NCBI GenBank assembly: GCA_015680685.1
Contig: MNCI01004051.1
Coordinates: 9,334 to 59,564 of the forward strand
Direction of reading: 5' to 3'
Length of the DNA stretch: 50,231 bases
Source: Gnetum montanum
Lineage: Eukaryota; Streptophyta; Gnetopsida; Gnetales; Gnetaceae
Shown here: piece after piece, positions 11,530 to 22,285 of the stretch
Numbering within the stretch: the first letter of the stretch is position 1
Layout of the letters: each line of letters begins with the position of its first letter
The notes under the pieces: generated by a model
Told to the model about the DNA's origin: nothing
Seen by the model: only the letters and a program-made list of their open reading frames with translations
Database searches by the model: none
Program-made: the position numbers and the translations under genes

Positions 11530-12326
11530 TGATGGGACACGATATTGCATGGGCCGCAATATCGCCTACGCGATGTATAATACGCGATATCGCAGCGCGC
11601 TGCCAAATCTATAAATAAGAGGCGACTCTCCCTTGTTTATCTATCTATATCTAGACCTGAGCCAAACTCTTGCAGTTTTTCCATTCCATAGTTAGAGTAA
11701 TTTCCATGTGCCTATAGTAGGAGTCCCAAAGTGAACAGATCTTTATTCGAGCAAATATTGTACCTAAGCACAAGTTTGTGTACAGAAATAAAGAAAAACT
11801 TTTGGATAAACCTTGTAGTGCATGGACTAAGCTAATTAGGACTTTAATTATTATTAATTTTTTAAATGTTTTATTAGTTAATTAATCTCTCTCAACCCTC
11901 AACACTCCTAGTTAAGTGCATTCAGTATGAATGCTTCAAGCACGTGCGTTACACTTGGTAATCCCAGTAACAAATAGCATTTGGTAATCCCAAAAGGTTG
12001 CATTGGTTCAGGGTGTGAACGAAAAGTCGGAACGGATACTGATGCTAGGCATTAGAACTTAGTTAGTTAAAGTTAGTTACTTAGTCTCTTCACCCTTTCC
12101 CTCATTAGCATAGGAGATAAAACATAAAAGATATAAAAATCACATACCTCAGACTCACTTAACTATACAACCATGAAAAATACAAGTGAGTTTGAGAAAA
12201 CAACGAACGATTAACCTTAAGTGTTCCATAAGGTGTGTAGGCACTTAGTTTGTAGAGTTCGACCAGATTGTGTGTGTAACACTCGTATTCATATGGTTGA
12301 GTGTAGGGGTACCTTGCCACTCATCA
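11530..12326 (+). repeat. E4 3' LTR
   Basis: 797 bp, TGATGGGACACG to CACTCATCA, aligned over its full length with 5348-6158. The U3 has a perfect stem, GATATTGC with GCAATATC (11541-11563), and further CGCGATATCGC words. The TATA box TATAAATA is intact at 11610-11617. It is followed by the TTATG duplication. Confidence 0.9.
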
Positions 12327-12331
12327 TTATG

Positions 12332-12807
12332 CAATTTACATTCATGCACATTAATTAATTAGTTGAATGTGAATAATTAATGCACATAAGTACAACCACA
12401 TCAAGCATATGTTAACACTTAGTAATCCCAATAGCATTTATGCTTAGTAACCCAATAGCGTTGAGGGATGTTCAGGATTGTATAGTAGATGAAAATAGAT
12501 GCTTATGTTAGGAAATAGTTAAGGCATTAGATAGTTTATTAGATTAATTATCACTTAATTACTTTATTTTCACACTTAGGATAAATTGATAAAAATATAA
12601 AAGCTATACAAATCATGTGCCTCAATTACACTTAACCATACAATTGTACCTCCACAAGTAGAATTGAGAAGACAATGATCACATCCTTAAGTTCACTACT
12701 TGGATAATGTGTACTTAAAGAGCTAAATTCTGTAGAATTTGACTAGATTGCTTAGCGAACGCTGGTGATTTGTATGGTTGGGCATAGGAGCTACTTTCTT
12801 CTCATCA
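12332..12807 (+). repeat. E2 5' LTR, right part
   Basis: Continues the LTR interrupted at 5347. It aligns with the second half of the E1, E3 and E4 LTRs: the TTAATTAATTAG block, CTTAGTAATCCCAATAG, and the TATGGTTGGGCATAGGAG-like end. It closes with CTCATCA at 12801-12807, directly before a primer-binding site. Confidence 0.75.
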
Positions 12808-12808
12808 T

Positions 12809-12826
12809 TGGCACCATTATTACGGA
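12809..12826 (+). other. Primer-binding site of E2
   Basis: TGGCACCATTATTACGGA lies one base after the E2 LTR. It is a decayed version of the tRNA-Asp-type site of E4. Confidence 0.6.
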
Positions 12827-12954
12827 CTTGAGTTAGTTACGTGCACTATCTAGTATGTTAGTAAAATCACTTAACGACATTGTAAAGGACTTAAAGAAAA
12901 AATCGTTAATATAATAAAGAATTTCCAAAAGCACACTATTTCTTAAACACTAAT

Positions 12955-14330
12955 ATGGATTCCTCTAGTAGGGAAGATTCTTTGTCATAATTTGTGGAAT
13001 TCTAATCCAATGCAAGAAGGCCCAAAACCACCCATGCCCCAATAATGCAAAGTGGTCTATATGCATCTAGATGAGTACAGTCCAAATTTCACCTTCATCC
13101 TACACCAAGATGAATATTTGTTGTGAAGGAACATCAAGGACAACATCATGTTGCCTTTTAATTGATCAATTCCTACAATGCTACTCCACAATCTCATGAG
13201 ACTAGGCATCATAAGACTCAATGTTGAGTGCAAGATGGAAGATCATTTCTACTAGGATTATCATCCCATAGAGACTTAGAGAAAGAATTATTGGTAGATG
13301 AAAGTTCACTATGAGATATCAAAAGACATATGGTTCATAAACCACTTATTCTTGCTAGCTCAAAAGGAAGGAGAAGACCTCTTCATAGGAACTTATTAAT
13401 ACAATGACATTTTCTAGTATGAACATCTTAAGGGATGTTGTGCAATTGTGTCACACTTGCAAGAATCTAAGTTATATGCTCTAATTCCTTTCTTAGTGAT
13501 ATAGTAAGCACCTAGGAGGTTATCGTATCCTCAAGACAACTATAGGTAGTTCCACTAACAAGCCTACTATTTGAGTGGAGCACCACTTCAACCTCATGAG
13601 TAGTACCAGTAGTGGTAACATCCACAATCATGGGGGTTGCCACCACCAAGGTAGAAATACCCTTACTATTTGCCAGATTTGTATGGGTACTATGTTCAAC
13701 AACCCATTTTTCTATGTGACTCTTTTAGTTAGGCTCATTTCCAGCACCACTACTACCCTCCTGAATATTATAGAGTGTCATATTCAAGGAGGAAGTCCCC
13801 ATTTCCCTATTATCCTTCTTATCCTTCTACTCTTTCATACTACAATGTTGATCCATGTGGTCATTGATTGGATAAAGGTCAAACATCTTCCCAAGAAGAG
13901 ATATGATCCTAAGAGTTCCTTCATTTACTTGCAAATTATCAGAAATGAACCTTGCAAGGCTCTTCTAGACTCATGTTCTAGCGCTAATTTAATCTCACAA
14001 GAAATGTACAAAGCCTAGAACTTGCCTTCACTCAATAAGAGCAACATTTTCTTAGGGTTAGTAGATCAGTCCATCTATATACCTTTGGGATTAGTGGAGG
14101 ACATTGTGACCACCATCTATGGGTGGTTATATCCTACTAGCTTCATGGTGATATGAGTGAATAACTACAAGGGGGACTTCCCTATCATCATGGGAAGAGC
14201 TTGGCTAAGTATGATTGATGTGTGACTAGAAATTAGAGAATGCTCCTTGGAGATCTCTAAGGAGAGTGAATTTGAAAAGATAGAGAAGAAGCATGTTCCA
14301 TGCATTGCTTATAGTAACATAGGGTGTCAC
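12955..14330 (+). pseudogene. E2 Gag-protease, heavily decayed and internally deleted
   Basis: The start ATG 12955 (MDSSSRED) parallels E4 MSSSS. A block matching E4 Gag (VYMHLDEYSPNFTFILHQDE, ~13056-13115) is followed by a large loss: the core with the KLKLFP segment is absent. The sequence resumes with a knuckle remnant (YEHLKGCCAIVSHLQES, ~13418-13467) and the Pro/Gln-rich tail. The protease reads KALLDSCSSANLISQEMYKA (13957-14016), with the Asp kept but the Gly of D-S/T-G replaced by Cys. A LGLVEDIVTTIYGW-like block and IIMGRAWLS (~14185-14212) follow. Dozens of stops, mostly TAG, occur throughout. Confidence 0.75.
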
Positions 14331-14820
14331 TACGTGTAGAAACTATGGATCATCAAAAGTATAACACTCACAGCATGTAGGTAGTGTGCAAATATCATAG
14401 ATTTTCAAAGGTTCTTGTACATAGTAGTCACAAAATAGGACACCTAGTGGCTAATAGGTAAAATAGAGAGTAGTTCAACATTATGCATGGAATAGACTAA
14501 GGGCCTCACAAGTGCCTATGTTAAAGGCATGGATGAATTAAAGCAAGTCCATTTCTAGCTATTCAATGAACATGATAAAACTACTTGGGGAGACTTGGAA
14601 ATCCCTAAGAGCTTCAAATAGGAACCCCTTGAGATGAAGACTCTACTAGCTAGAATGGAATATGCCTTTTTGAACAATGACAAGCTGGTCACCATCAATG
14701 CCAATCTTGTCCCTATATAGAAAAGGAAGTTATTGGAGGTCATCAACAAATGGCCAATAACCTTTGCTTGGTCATATCATGAGTTGACAAGAATTGACCT
14801 ATGGATATGCTAGTGTTAGA
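14331..14820 (+). other. E2 protease-RT linker, decayed
   Basis: This corresponds to the spacer between protease and reverse transcriptase in Athila-like elements. Fragments such as WGDLEIPKSF and MKTLLARMEYAFLNND (~14590-14690) can be read between stops. They resemble the segment just upstream of the RT but define no domain. Confidence 0.5.
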
Positions 14821-16010
14821 TTTATACAGATTCCTCCATTAAACTAAAGAGATAGCCAAAGTGAAGGTTAAACCCCAAGATCAAGCAAATTGTTAAAGAG
14901 AAGATTGAGTAACTCCTCAAGGCAAGGTTCATCTAATCCATTGTCAATAGTGAATGGGTTAGCTCACTTGTGATCATGCCAAAGAAAGGTGAAAATGGAG
15001 GATTTGCATTTATTTTAAGCTATTGAACATGGCAACATTCAAGGATTATTTTCCTTTTCCATTATGAACCAGGTATTAGACAAAATTTTGGGGCATTGTT
15101 ATTACATCTTTCTAGATGGTTATAGTGGCTATACCCAAATCCAGATAGCATTGAAGGATCAGGACAAAATGACATTCACAAGTCCTTGGAGGCCCTTTGC
15201 ATATATAAAGATGCCTTTTAGCCTATGCAATGCCCCTACAACATTACAATGCATTGTCCTCAACATCTTTCTACAATTAATTAATAGTGTGATGGAAGTC
15301 TTCATGGATGACTTCTCCACCTATGTGGCTATGTTTGAGCAAGCCCTAAACTATCTAGAGCAAGTGCTAAAAATATGTATGGAGACAAAACTAAGGCTCA
15401 ACTAGAAAAAGAGCCACTTGATGGTCCAAGAGGACATTTTACTAGGGTGCAGAATATCACAAAAAAGGATTGAGATGGATCCTAAAAAAATAAGGGTCAT
15501 CCAAGGAATAACTTGACAACTTAAAACTGTCAACAATGTGAGATCATTCCTTGGCGACATTGGCTATTATCAACACTTCATTGAAAAATTTACTAAGATT
15601 TTCAAACCATTGGTGAAGCTAACAAAGAAGGATGCCTCATTTATTTAGACCAAGGAATGTGAGCTTGCATTCCAGAAACTTAAGTAGAAGCTTGTGGAAA
15701 CACCAATCCTATGAGCACTTGATTGTTCCAGACCATTAAATATTATAATAGGCATATCCAATTATGCCTTAGGAGCCATTCTCACATAGTTGGATGATCA
15801 AAAATATCATTATTAAATTCACTATGCAAGTAGGAGCATTATGGATGAATAGATGAACTATATCACCACTAGGCAAGAATTGATGGTAGTGGTGTATGCC
15901 TTAGAAAAATTAGGCACTATGTGCTTGGATACAAGGTGTTTATGCACATATACCACAATGTCATTAGGTTTCTAATGAATAAACCAATGGTGAGGCCCTG
16001 TGTCATACAG
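14821..16010 (+). pseudogene. E2 reverse transcriptase and RNase H, truncated by E3
   Basis: This is the only polymerase of the Athila-like family in the window. RT blocks in order: a VKEKIEQLLKARFI-like start (~14890-14930), SEWVSSLVIMPKKGENGG (~14950-15001), MNQVLDKILGHCYYIFLDGY (15064-15123) and MPFSLCNAPTTLQ (~15211-15249). The catalytic box is VFMDDF (~15298-15315), with both Asp retained. The thumb and connection (VNNVRSFLGDIGYYQHFIEK, ~15531-15590) and RNase H (LNIIIGISNYALGAILT, ~15738-15788; TTRQELMVVVYALEK, ~15867-15911) follow. The LCNAP form of the RT is typical of Athila-like elements. The sequence ends inside RNase H, exactly where the E3 LTR begins. Scattered stops are mostly TAG. 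Confidence 0.85.
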
Positions 16011-16847
16011 TGATCATGAACCATGATATCGCATACGTGATATCGTGTCCACGATATCATGTCCATGATATTGGATCAACCATGTGATATCGGATATCTG
16101 ATATTGCAGCCTGTCTCATTATCTATAAATAAGAGGTGGTGCCTTTGGTTTCAATAGTTAAGAATTAGTCCCTTAGCCAAAATCTTGCCATTTTGTCCCT
16201 CGAAAGTTAGAATCATTTCTACGTGCCCACAGTAGGAGTCATAGAGTGAACAGATCTTTATTTGAGCATTGTGTACCTGAGAACACTTTGTGTACAACAA
16301 TAAAGACAAACTTTATGATAAACCTTGTAGCATACAGAATAGATTAATTAATGTTAATTATTATTTAATACTTTTGTAGTTAATTAATGATTTCTATCAC
16401 CCTACAACTCTCTTAGTTAATTACACTCAGTACAACTGCTTTGAGCATGCGTGTAGCGCTTGGTAACCCAGTAACGATTAGCGTTTGGTAATCCCAGCAG
16501 CATTGCACTGGTTCAGGATGTGTACGGAAAGTAGGAATGGATACTAGTGTTAGGAGCACTTAGAACTTAGTTAATGAATAGTTAAATTAGATTAATTACT
16601 TAGTTACTTCTCTCTCTCCTCCTTATTAGTACAGGATATAAAACACATAAAAACCATAAAAATCATATACCTTAAGCTTACTTAACCATACAACTGTGAC
16701 ATACAAGTAAGTTTTGGAAGACAATGATTAATCAACCTGTTATTGTTCCACAAGGTGCATAGGAACTTAGTTCTTGGAATTCAACTAGATCATGTGTGAA
16801 ATGCTCATATTTGTATGGTTGAGTATAGGGTACCTTGCCGCTCATCA
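16011..16847 (+). repeat. 5' LTR of element E3
   Basis: 837 bp, TGATCATGAACC to GCTCATCA. It is closer to the E4 LTRs than to E1 or E2. The U3 contains stacked palindromes, including GATATCGTGTCCACGATATC (16039-16058). The TATA box is TATAAATA at 16124-16131. AATAAAG near 16300 is the polyadenylation-like signal. The E2 RNase H reading runs into its first base. Confidence 0.85.
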
Positions 16848-16848
16848 T

Positions 16849-16866
16849 TGGCTTCATTGTCAAGGA
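16849..16866 (+). other. Primer-binding site of E3, decayed
   Basis: TGGCTTCATTGTCAAGGA lies one base after the LTR. It keeps the TGGC start of the tRNA-Asp-type site, but several positions are changed. Confidence 0.5.
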
Positions 16867-16997
16867 CTTTGTTGTTTGTGCACTAAGTAGAACTTAGGAA
16901 ATTATTCACATCATTGGAACAAACCCTTAGGGTTGTTTAAAGGAATAATAATAATAACATATAAATATATAGTACATTGTGCATTGAACAAGATAAG

Positions 16998-19174
16998 ATG
17001 TCTTCTTCTTCGCACAAGAGAACTTCACCACCTAGGACTAACACAAGAAGNCACAGGACTATGATTTGAGAGACTATCGTCCTATTGAAGTGCAACATCA
17101 AAGGGATTATTAACATGAGAGACACCATAAGTCCTTGAAGGGAAAATCGTCTAAGGATGCCCCACATGTTTTAAGTGAAATTGAGGGTGATGAACATGCC
17201 TCAGGTAGTCACCCCCATAGCGATGTTCCTCCCCTTGACTTTGTCCAAGGTGTTGTGTATAAAAACCTTCATTCTATTGTTCACAACCTAGGTGTTGATA
17301 CCAATGGACATAAAGAGTCTGAAAAAGGAACAAAGGCACATGTCAAAGATGGGCATTCTGATTGCAATCACGATCTAGGTAGAGACCACCGAAGAGAAGG
17401 TAGTAAACACCATCATGGTGGTAGTTCTCCTTCTTCTTCACCTTCATCATCACCTTCAACCTCTCCTTTTGGGTCCAGATGTAGCCATAGAGAAATAGAT
17501 TGTGAGGATAAGGGCAAACAAGGTGGAAGTCGTAAACGGGACAACCAAGATGGAGGACGAGGGCACTCTAGGGAATCACACCATAGAAGAAGGGAGATTA
17601 GGGAACTGCATAGACACCATAGATGCTACAAACGAGATGATCATGATGAAACCCTACTCACCACATGAATCATGCTAGATATAACTAAGGCCATAAGAGT
17701 TTCAACAAGGCACTAGAAAGATAGTAGGATCAAGAGGCTAGACATGAATAACATCCCACGATTTGGAGGGGGATATAACACTGATCCTCAAAACTACTTA
17801 CAAGCATTTCATGATGTGTGTGCCTTGCAAAAAATAGAAAATGAGTGGCAAAAGTTGAAGTTATTCCCACAGACACTAATAAAAGAAGCTAAAAGCTGGT
17901 ACCAATCCTTAGAACCAGAATCCATTTGTAGGTAGAGTACGATGCTAGAATTGTTCAATGATAAGTACCAAACATGCTCTTGGGTTTCTAACCTACGAAG
18001 GCAAATCCAAGGATGGAAACAAGGAAGTCATGAACCCTTGGATGCTGCCATGGGTTGCTATTATGCACTCTTACATCATTGTCCTGGCCATGGTTATTCG
18101 TAGCGGGATCAACTACGCCATCTTGTAGATGGGCTTAGGCATGAAATAAGAAGGACCCTTGGGACTTATGCCCAAGGAAGGTTATCTGAGCTTAGGTCCC
18201 ATCAAATTCACAGATTGCTGGAGTAAGTAGCTAAAGAAGAAGGTGAGCTATGGAAAAGAGAGAGTGTGGAAGTATACAACTGAGATCCTTTCCTTCGAAA
18301 GAAGGGAGTAAGATTTTGTGAGGATGAGGAAGAGTCACCACTCGAAGAGATGGTGAATAGGAAAACCTTACCCATTCAAAAGTTAGCATCAAAAGTATTG
18401 GCAAAGGTAGACCAAATGTGGGACTCCATGGATAGTAGATTTCAAACTATGCTCAAAGTAGTAGAGGAGTCTAAGGAGCGAGGTAGTGACCATGACAGAA
18501 GGAAAAAGAGAGAAGCAGAGAATCCACGTAACAAGGGTAAGGGTAAAATTGCTATTATTGAAGAGGTTGTGGATTCATATGATGATGATAGTGGATGTGA
18601 GATCTATCAATACAACTATCCTATCTCTCATTTATAGGAGTCTGGGGTGTATGCACTTAATCCACGATTAAACAAATGGCAAACATCCCAACAGTTACCT
18701 TATCCCCATGGTAACCCAAGGCAGTTCCACCAACCCTTAACGTATTATCCAAGTGGAACTCCACCATAACCAATTGGGAAACATCAACAATGGCAGCACC
18801 CACAATCATGGGGAATGCCACCACCAAGGTAACAATATCCTTACAGATAACCAGACCCATATGAATACTACGTGCAGCATCCGATCTCTCCACATGACTT
18901 TGTTGGTCACGTTACGCCCCAACATCACTACTAAGCCTGTGAATACTATAGGACTTCCTCTCCTAGGGGCAACATCCCACAAGTATCCTATCCTTCCAAT
19001 CTGGCCGCATCTCTTCCACCAATAGCTCCATTACCACCTGCTCTAGCAATGCAAGGTGAAATCCCTACTCAACCATAGCAACGCAATGCCACAAGGGTTG
19101 TTAACCTTCAACCTACCATTAGTTTTGACAACTGTATGAAGAAAAGATCTTTCTTCAGAACCAATAGTCTAACT
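16998..19174 (+). pseudogene. E3 Gag, interrupted by element C
   Basis: Homologous to E4 Gag over its length. ATG 16998 (MSSSSHKRTSPPR) is followed after about 50 bp by an undetermined base at 17051. There the sequence jumps over about 240 bp present in E4. Readable parts are a Ser/His/Arg-rich linker open from 17135 to 17668, the Gag core MNNIPRFGGGYNTDPQNYLQ (17744-17803) with KLKLFPQTLIKEAKSWYQSL (17855-17914), and EEMVNRKTLPIQKLASKVLA (~18344-18403). A knuckle remnant CEIYQYNYP (~18597), with one Cys changed to Tyr, and the Pro/Gln-rich tail follow. Similarity to E4 ends at about 19173, where the C LTR starts. No protease or polymerase of E3 follows. Confidence 0.8.
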
Positions 19175-21041
19175 TGAAAGACCCTAAATTTTCAATGGCA
19201 TTCTTGCTTCACCAGGTCTTTAGAATTTAGGTAGCATCATGGAAGTTTGACAGAAAACAAATGCCCTGAGTTTAGACTATCCAGTTTGGAAAATTTTCTA
19301 CTCTTGGTGTTGACAGGCGTAATAGACTCTCCAACCTGCCTACCTGGGTAGTTCATCCATCAAATAGTCTACTCAGAAGTAATGCGTGGGCTTGTCAGTG
19401 ATGCTCAGGCTATGAAAAATAGTTTGGCAAGTTTTCTAGTCAAGAAGTTTACTACGCTACGCTACGCTATGTAGCGTAGTAGGCCTTAGAAGATAGTTGC
19501 AAGATGAAGTGCTATGCTATGCAATGTAGCAAAAGCAAGGTAGAAAGGCCTAGCTTCAATTGCACTAAGCAAGCACTCCTCTTTGCTTAACTTCAAGTCC
19601 TTTGGCAAAACTCCTCTTTCTAGAAAAGTAGCAGATCTAGCAAAAAGTAGGCTATGTTGGTTGGTACGCTATGCTACGCTACATAGCGTAGCACAAGGTA
19701 GCAATGATGCAAGAAAAAATAGAAGGTGTCTCAAAGGTAAGATCAACAAGGCGCAATTGCAGTTGTTAGCACAATCAGGCTTCAAGCAAAAGTTTGCAAC
19801 CCTGTGCAAATGGAAAGAAGCCGCTATGCTATGCTATGGTACGTAGCATAGCATAGTGTAGCAAAGATGCAGAAGTAGAAGAAACACTTCAATGCATGCC
19901 AAAGATTCTAGCAAATGTAATTAACTTCGTCACAAATTTCTTCTTCGAACTAGTGGCTATGCTGTTCTACGCTACATAGTGTAGCACTATGTAGCAAGAT
20001 GCTACGCTACGCCAAGCATGCTACGTAGCATAACGTAGCACTGCATAACAAGATGCTATGCTACGCCAAGCATGCTATGCTGGATAGCGTAGCACCACTT
20101 ACCAAGATGCTACGCTACGCTAAACATGCTACGCCCCACAACATAGCATAGGTAGTAGACGGCTACGCTACTCCAACATGCTTCACCCCTTGTCTACATC
20201 ACTAGCGCACATATCCAGTTCTGATACCGTAATTGCAGCCTGACAAGCTCATCAGTTAGCTTTGCATGTCCATGTAGCATGCACATGTCAACATCTTGCA
20301 GGACCAGGATATGCGTCATCCAAGCCTCGTCTCACGTGTCCCCCTGGCCCTATAAATAGCCCGACGAGAAATGCTCAAAGGGTTGGAAAATTGTCAATTG
20401 GAAAATGGTTGGTTGGTTAATTATTGGCTGGTATATCTGAGCAAAATTTTGCAAATTAAGAATTCAGTTGGCAAAAATATGTGCAAAAAGCATTAGCAAA
20501 CTTGAGCAGTTAGAAAATTCTGTTAGTGGTTGGCAAAACAATCCCCCTATTTTCAGTTAGCATCTTGTTAACAAGGTTGGGAAGTTTGCTTTGTAACATC
20601 TGGGCATTGTTGGCTTCTAGGTCCGTGTTCAAATACATTATTGGCTTACTTTCGAGCATCCTGGTTACTTGTGGATCTCTATGCTTCCCAATGTTATACA
20701 ACGAATTGTATCCACTTTGACGGAGTAAAGTCATAATCTTGAAGCGGTGCATTTTCTTATCTCTAGTTTGTTTTGCTTTCCTTCTTGTCATTGCATTTTT
20801 ACATCATTTTCATCTCCTCACATTTAAATTTATTATTTTTTGCTATAAGCATTGCTTTTAATTCAGAAATTTTCAAAAGGTTATAGTAACACCGATTAAG
20901 TCCTTGTCTAATTGACCAGATCGTCTAGGGCACCCTGTTTCTATTTAATCTAGCATGGTGCTTGTGTGGATCTGGGGTTAAAACTATCACAACTGACGAC
21001 CTCTCAATGTTTTCCAGTCGTCGACATTTTTAGTTGCTACA
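19175..21041 (+). repeat. 5' LTR of element C (Tat/Ogre-like)
   Basis: About 1867 bp from TGAAAGACCC to TTGCTACA, seven bases before a primer-binding site. The right end is firm; the left end is inferred from loss of E3 similarity. The U3 (19440-20170) is filled with GCTACGCTACG and CGTAGCATAGC words forming inverted repeats, for example ACTACGCTAC with GTAGCGTAGT (19451-19480). The TATA box TATAAATA is at 20351-20358. The end (CGTCGACATTTTTAGTTGCTACA) resembles that of the B LTR. Confidence 0.75.
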
Positions 21042-21047
21042 GTTTTC

Positions 21048-21066
21048 TGGCACTAGAAGAAGGGCC
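21048..21066 (+). other. Primer-binding site of element C
   Basis: TGGCACTAGAAGAAGGGCC. The same site appears in B (TGGCGCTAGAAGGAGGGCC, 40060-40078) and on the minus strand in D (27528-27546). It differs from the tRNA-Asp type used by E1-E4. I cannot name the primer tRNA. Confidence 0.75.
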
Positions 21067-21085
21067 TTTTGGTGCCCTTTTCATG

Positions 21086-21413
21086 TTTTATGGTAGTCTT
21101 GTATACATTTTGTACCTCGACACACACTAGTGTGAACTCAACACCCCTTTTCGGTTGTTCACGCATCGTGTGGTATAGATCGGTCGCTCCGATGGTTCGT
21201 TTAGAACCCTACAAGATGTAAAGCCTCCGATCACTGTTTGACCCTTTTGTTTTACGGTAGTCTTGCATGCGTTCTATACCCTGTCGCGCATTAGCGTAAA
21301 CGTGACACCCTTCGCTGTTGTTTACGCATCGTGTGGTATAGATCGGTTGCTTCGATGATTCCTTCGGAATCTGGCAAAACATAAAGCCTTTGATTATCTT
21401 TTGATCTTCTCAT
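21086..21413 (+). repeat. Tandemly duplicated leader of element C (164 bp x 2)
   Basis: Two copies, 21086-21249 and 21250-21413, each with TTTTAYGGTAGTCTTG at the start, GTTYACGCATCGTGTGGTA in the middle and TAAAGCCTYYGATYA near the end. B has one copy of this leader (about 40105-40240), so the duplication is specific to C. Confidence 0.85.
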
Positions 21414-21448
21414 TTTCCTCATTTGCAAACCCGTTTAGCTTTAGTATA

Positions 21449-22285
21449 ATGATTGCACCAAGCACTATTGCTAACACCTCTAATGTTGAGGTTCCCTTCA
21501 CGGTTCAAGGCATCACAAGTGTCGAACAACCACTCAGCCCAGGACTGGGGCCATGTCGATCCCTTAGGATCCAAAACTAGGGACTTGAGGGCTTGGCCCA
21601 ACAACATGAATGATACAACTTCCTCTACACAAAGGTGTAGGAAAAATTGCCCTTAGATGCGCAAGAGTCTAAAGAGAAGCATAGCTTCGAGTTCACCTAC
21701 TGCAATGGGAAGGTATTTATTCCTACTCCTAGCGCTTCCATCCCCTTAACACAAATGAACCAATGTCTTTTAGATCAGTTGATTGAGGTGATTAAGCCTG
21801 GGGAGCCACAAGACATAATGTCTCATCACAATGAGGCTTTCTAGGATGGACAGGAGGAGCTAGATTCCCAGTCCAATGGGGGGGGGGGGGTGGTGGGACA
21901 AACCAACCCTACCATAATCCTTCCTATCCCATCCATCTGGACAAACCCGCTGTCTAGTGTTGCTCCCTTTATGATCACACCCGCACAGTCGCAATTTGTA
22001 ACTCCACCAGTAATGGGTAGCCATTCCATGCATTCAGTGTATCAACATGCCTACATCCCTGTCTCTACTACAACAACTACCCTTTCACAAACTATTCACC
22101 AATCCCTATTTTCTTCGCAACACATGTCAATTATGGCTACCCTACCCTATGTCCATGCCGTACCTATGTCACAGCTGCCTCTAGCTTCTACCTCCATTCC
22201 TGCGTTCACATCTATCCCACCAACCATGGCAGGCCTAGGCCCATCAATATGGTGGACCCCATTCACTTCTCTGCCTGTTCCACAG
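21449..22285 (+). pseudogene. Element C Gag, N-terminal part
   Basis: ATG 21449 starts MIAPSTIANTSNVEVPFTVQ. Downstream is a YNFLYTKV segment matching B YNFICVKI, then ASIPLTQMNQCLLDQLIEVI (21744-21803) matching the B block IPLTEHQHELITQLV. A Pro/Ser/Thr/Gln-rich region follows (open 21890-22363) after a ten-base G run at 21881. TAG stops occur near 21578, 21606, 21627 and 21842. The central Gag core is absent here. It may resume as the Gag of element A beyond 29127 if D inserted into C. Confidence 0.7.

Larger units (their letters stand above)
5348..12326 (+). mobile_element. E4: complete, non-autonomous Athila-like element with gag-protease only
   Basis: Full-length insertion of 6979 bp. 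LTRs are at 5348-6158 and 11530-12326, both TG...CA. The primer-binding site is at 6160, gag-protease at 6304-9459, and about 2 kb of non-coding DNA follows to the 3' LTR. The flanking TTATG at 5343-5347 and 12327-12331 is an exact 5 bp target-site duplication, so both ends are certain. It sits inside the LTR of E2. No reverse transcriptase, RNase H or integrase is visible, so mobility would have needed another element's enzymes. The two LTRs differ at many sites, for example TATACATAA against TATAAATAA in the TATA box, so the insertion is not recent. Confidence 0.9.

Noticed and set aside
19440-20170. Strong palindromes considered as a MITE or foldback transposon
   Set aside because: The words continue across the LTR U3 without defined terminal inverted repeats or target duplication, and related words occur across the family.
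21881-21892. G runs here and at about 23421 considered as G-quadruplex regulators
   Set aside because: Each is a single homopolymer run without spaced G tracts. Slippage or a sequencing artefact is more likely.
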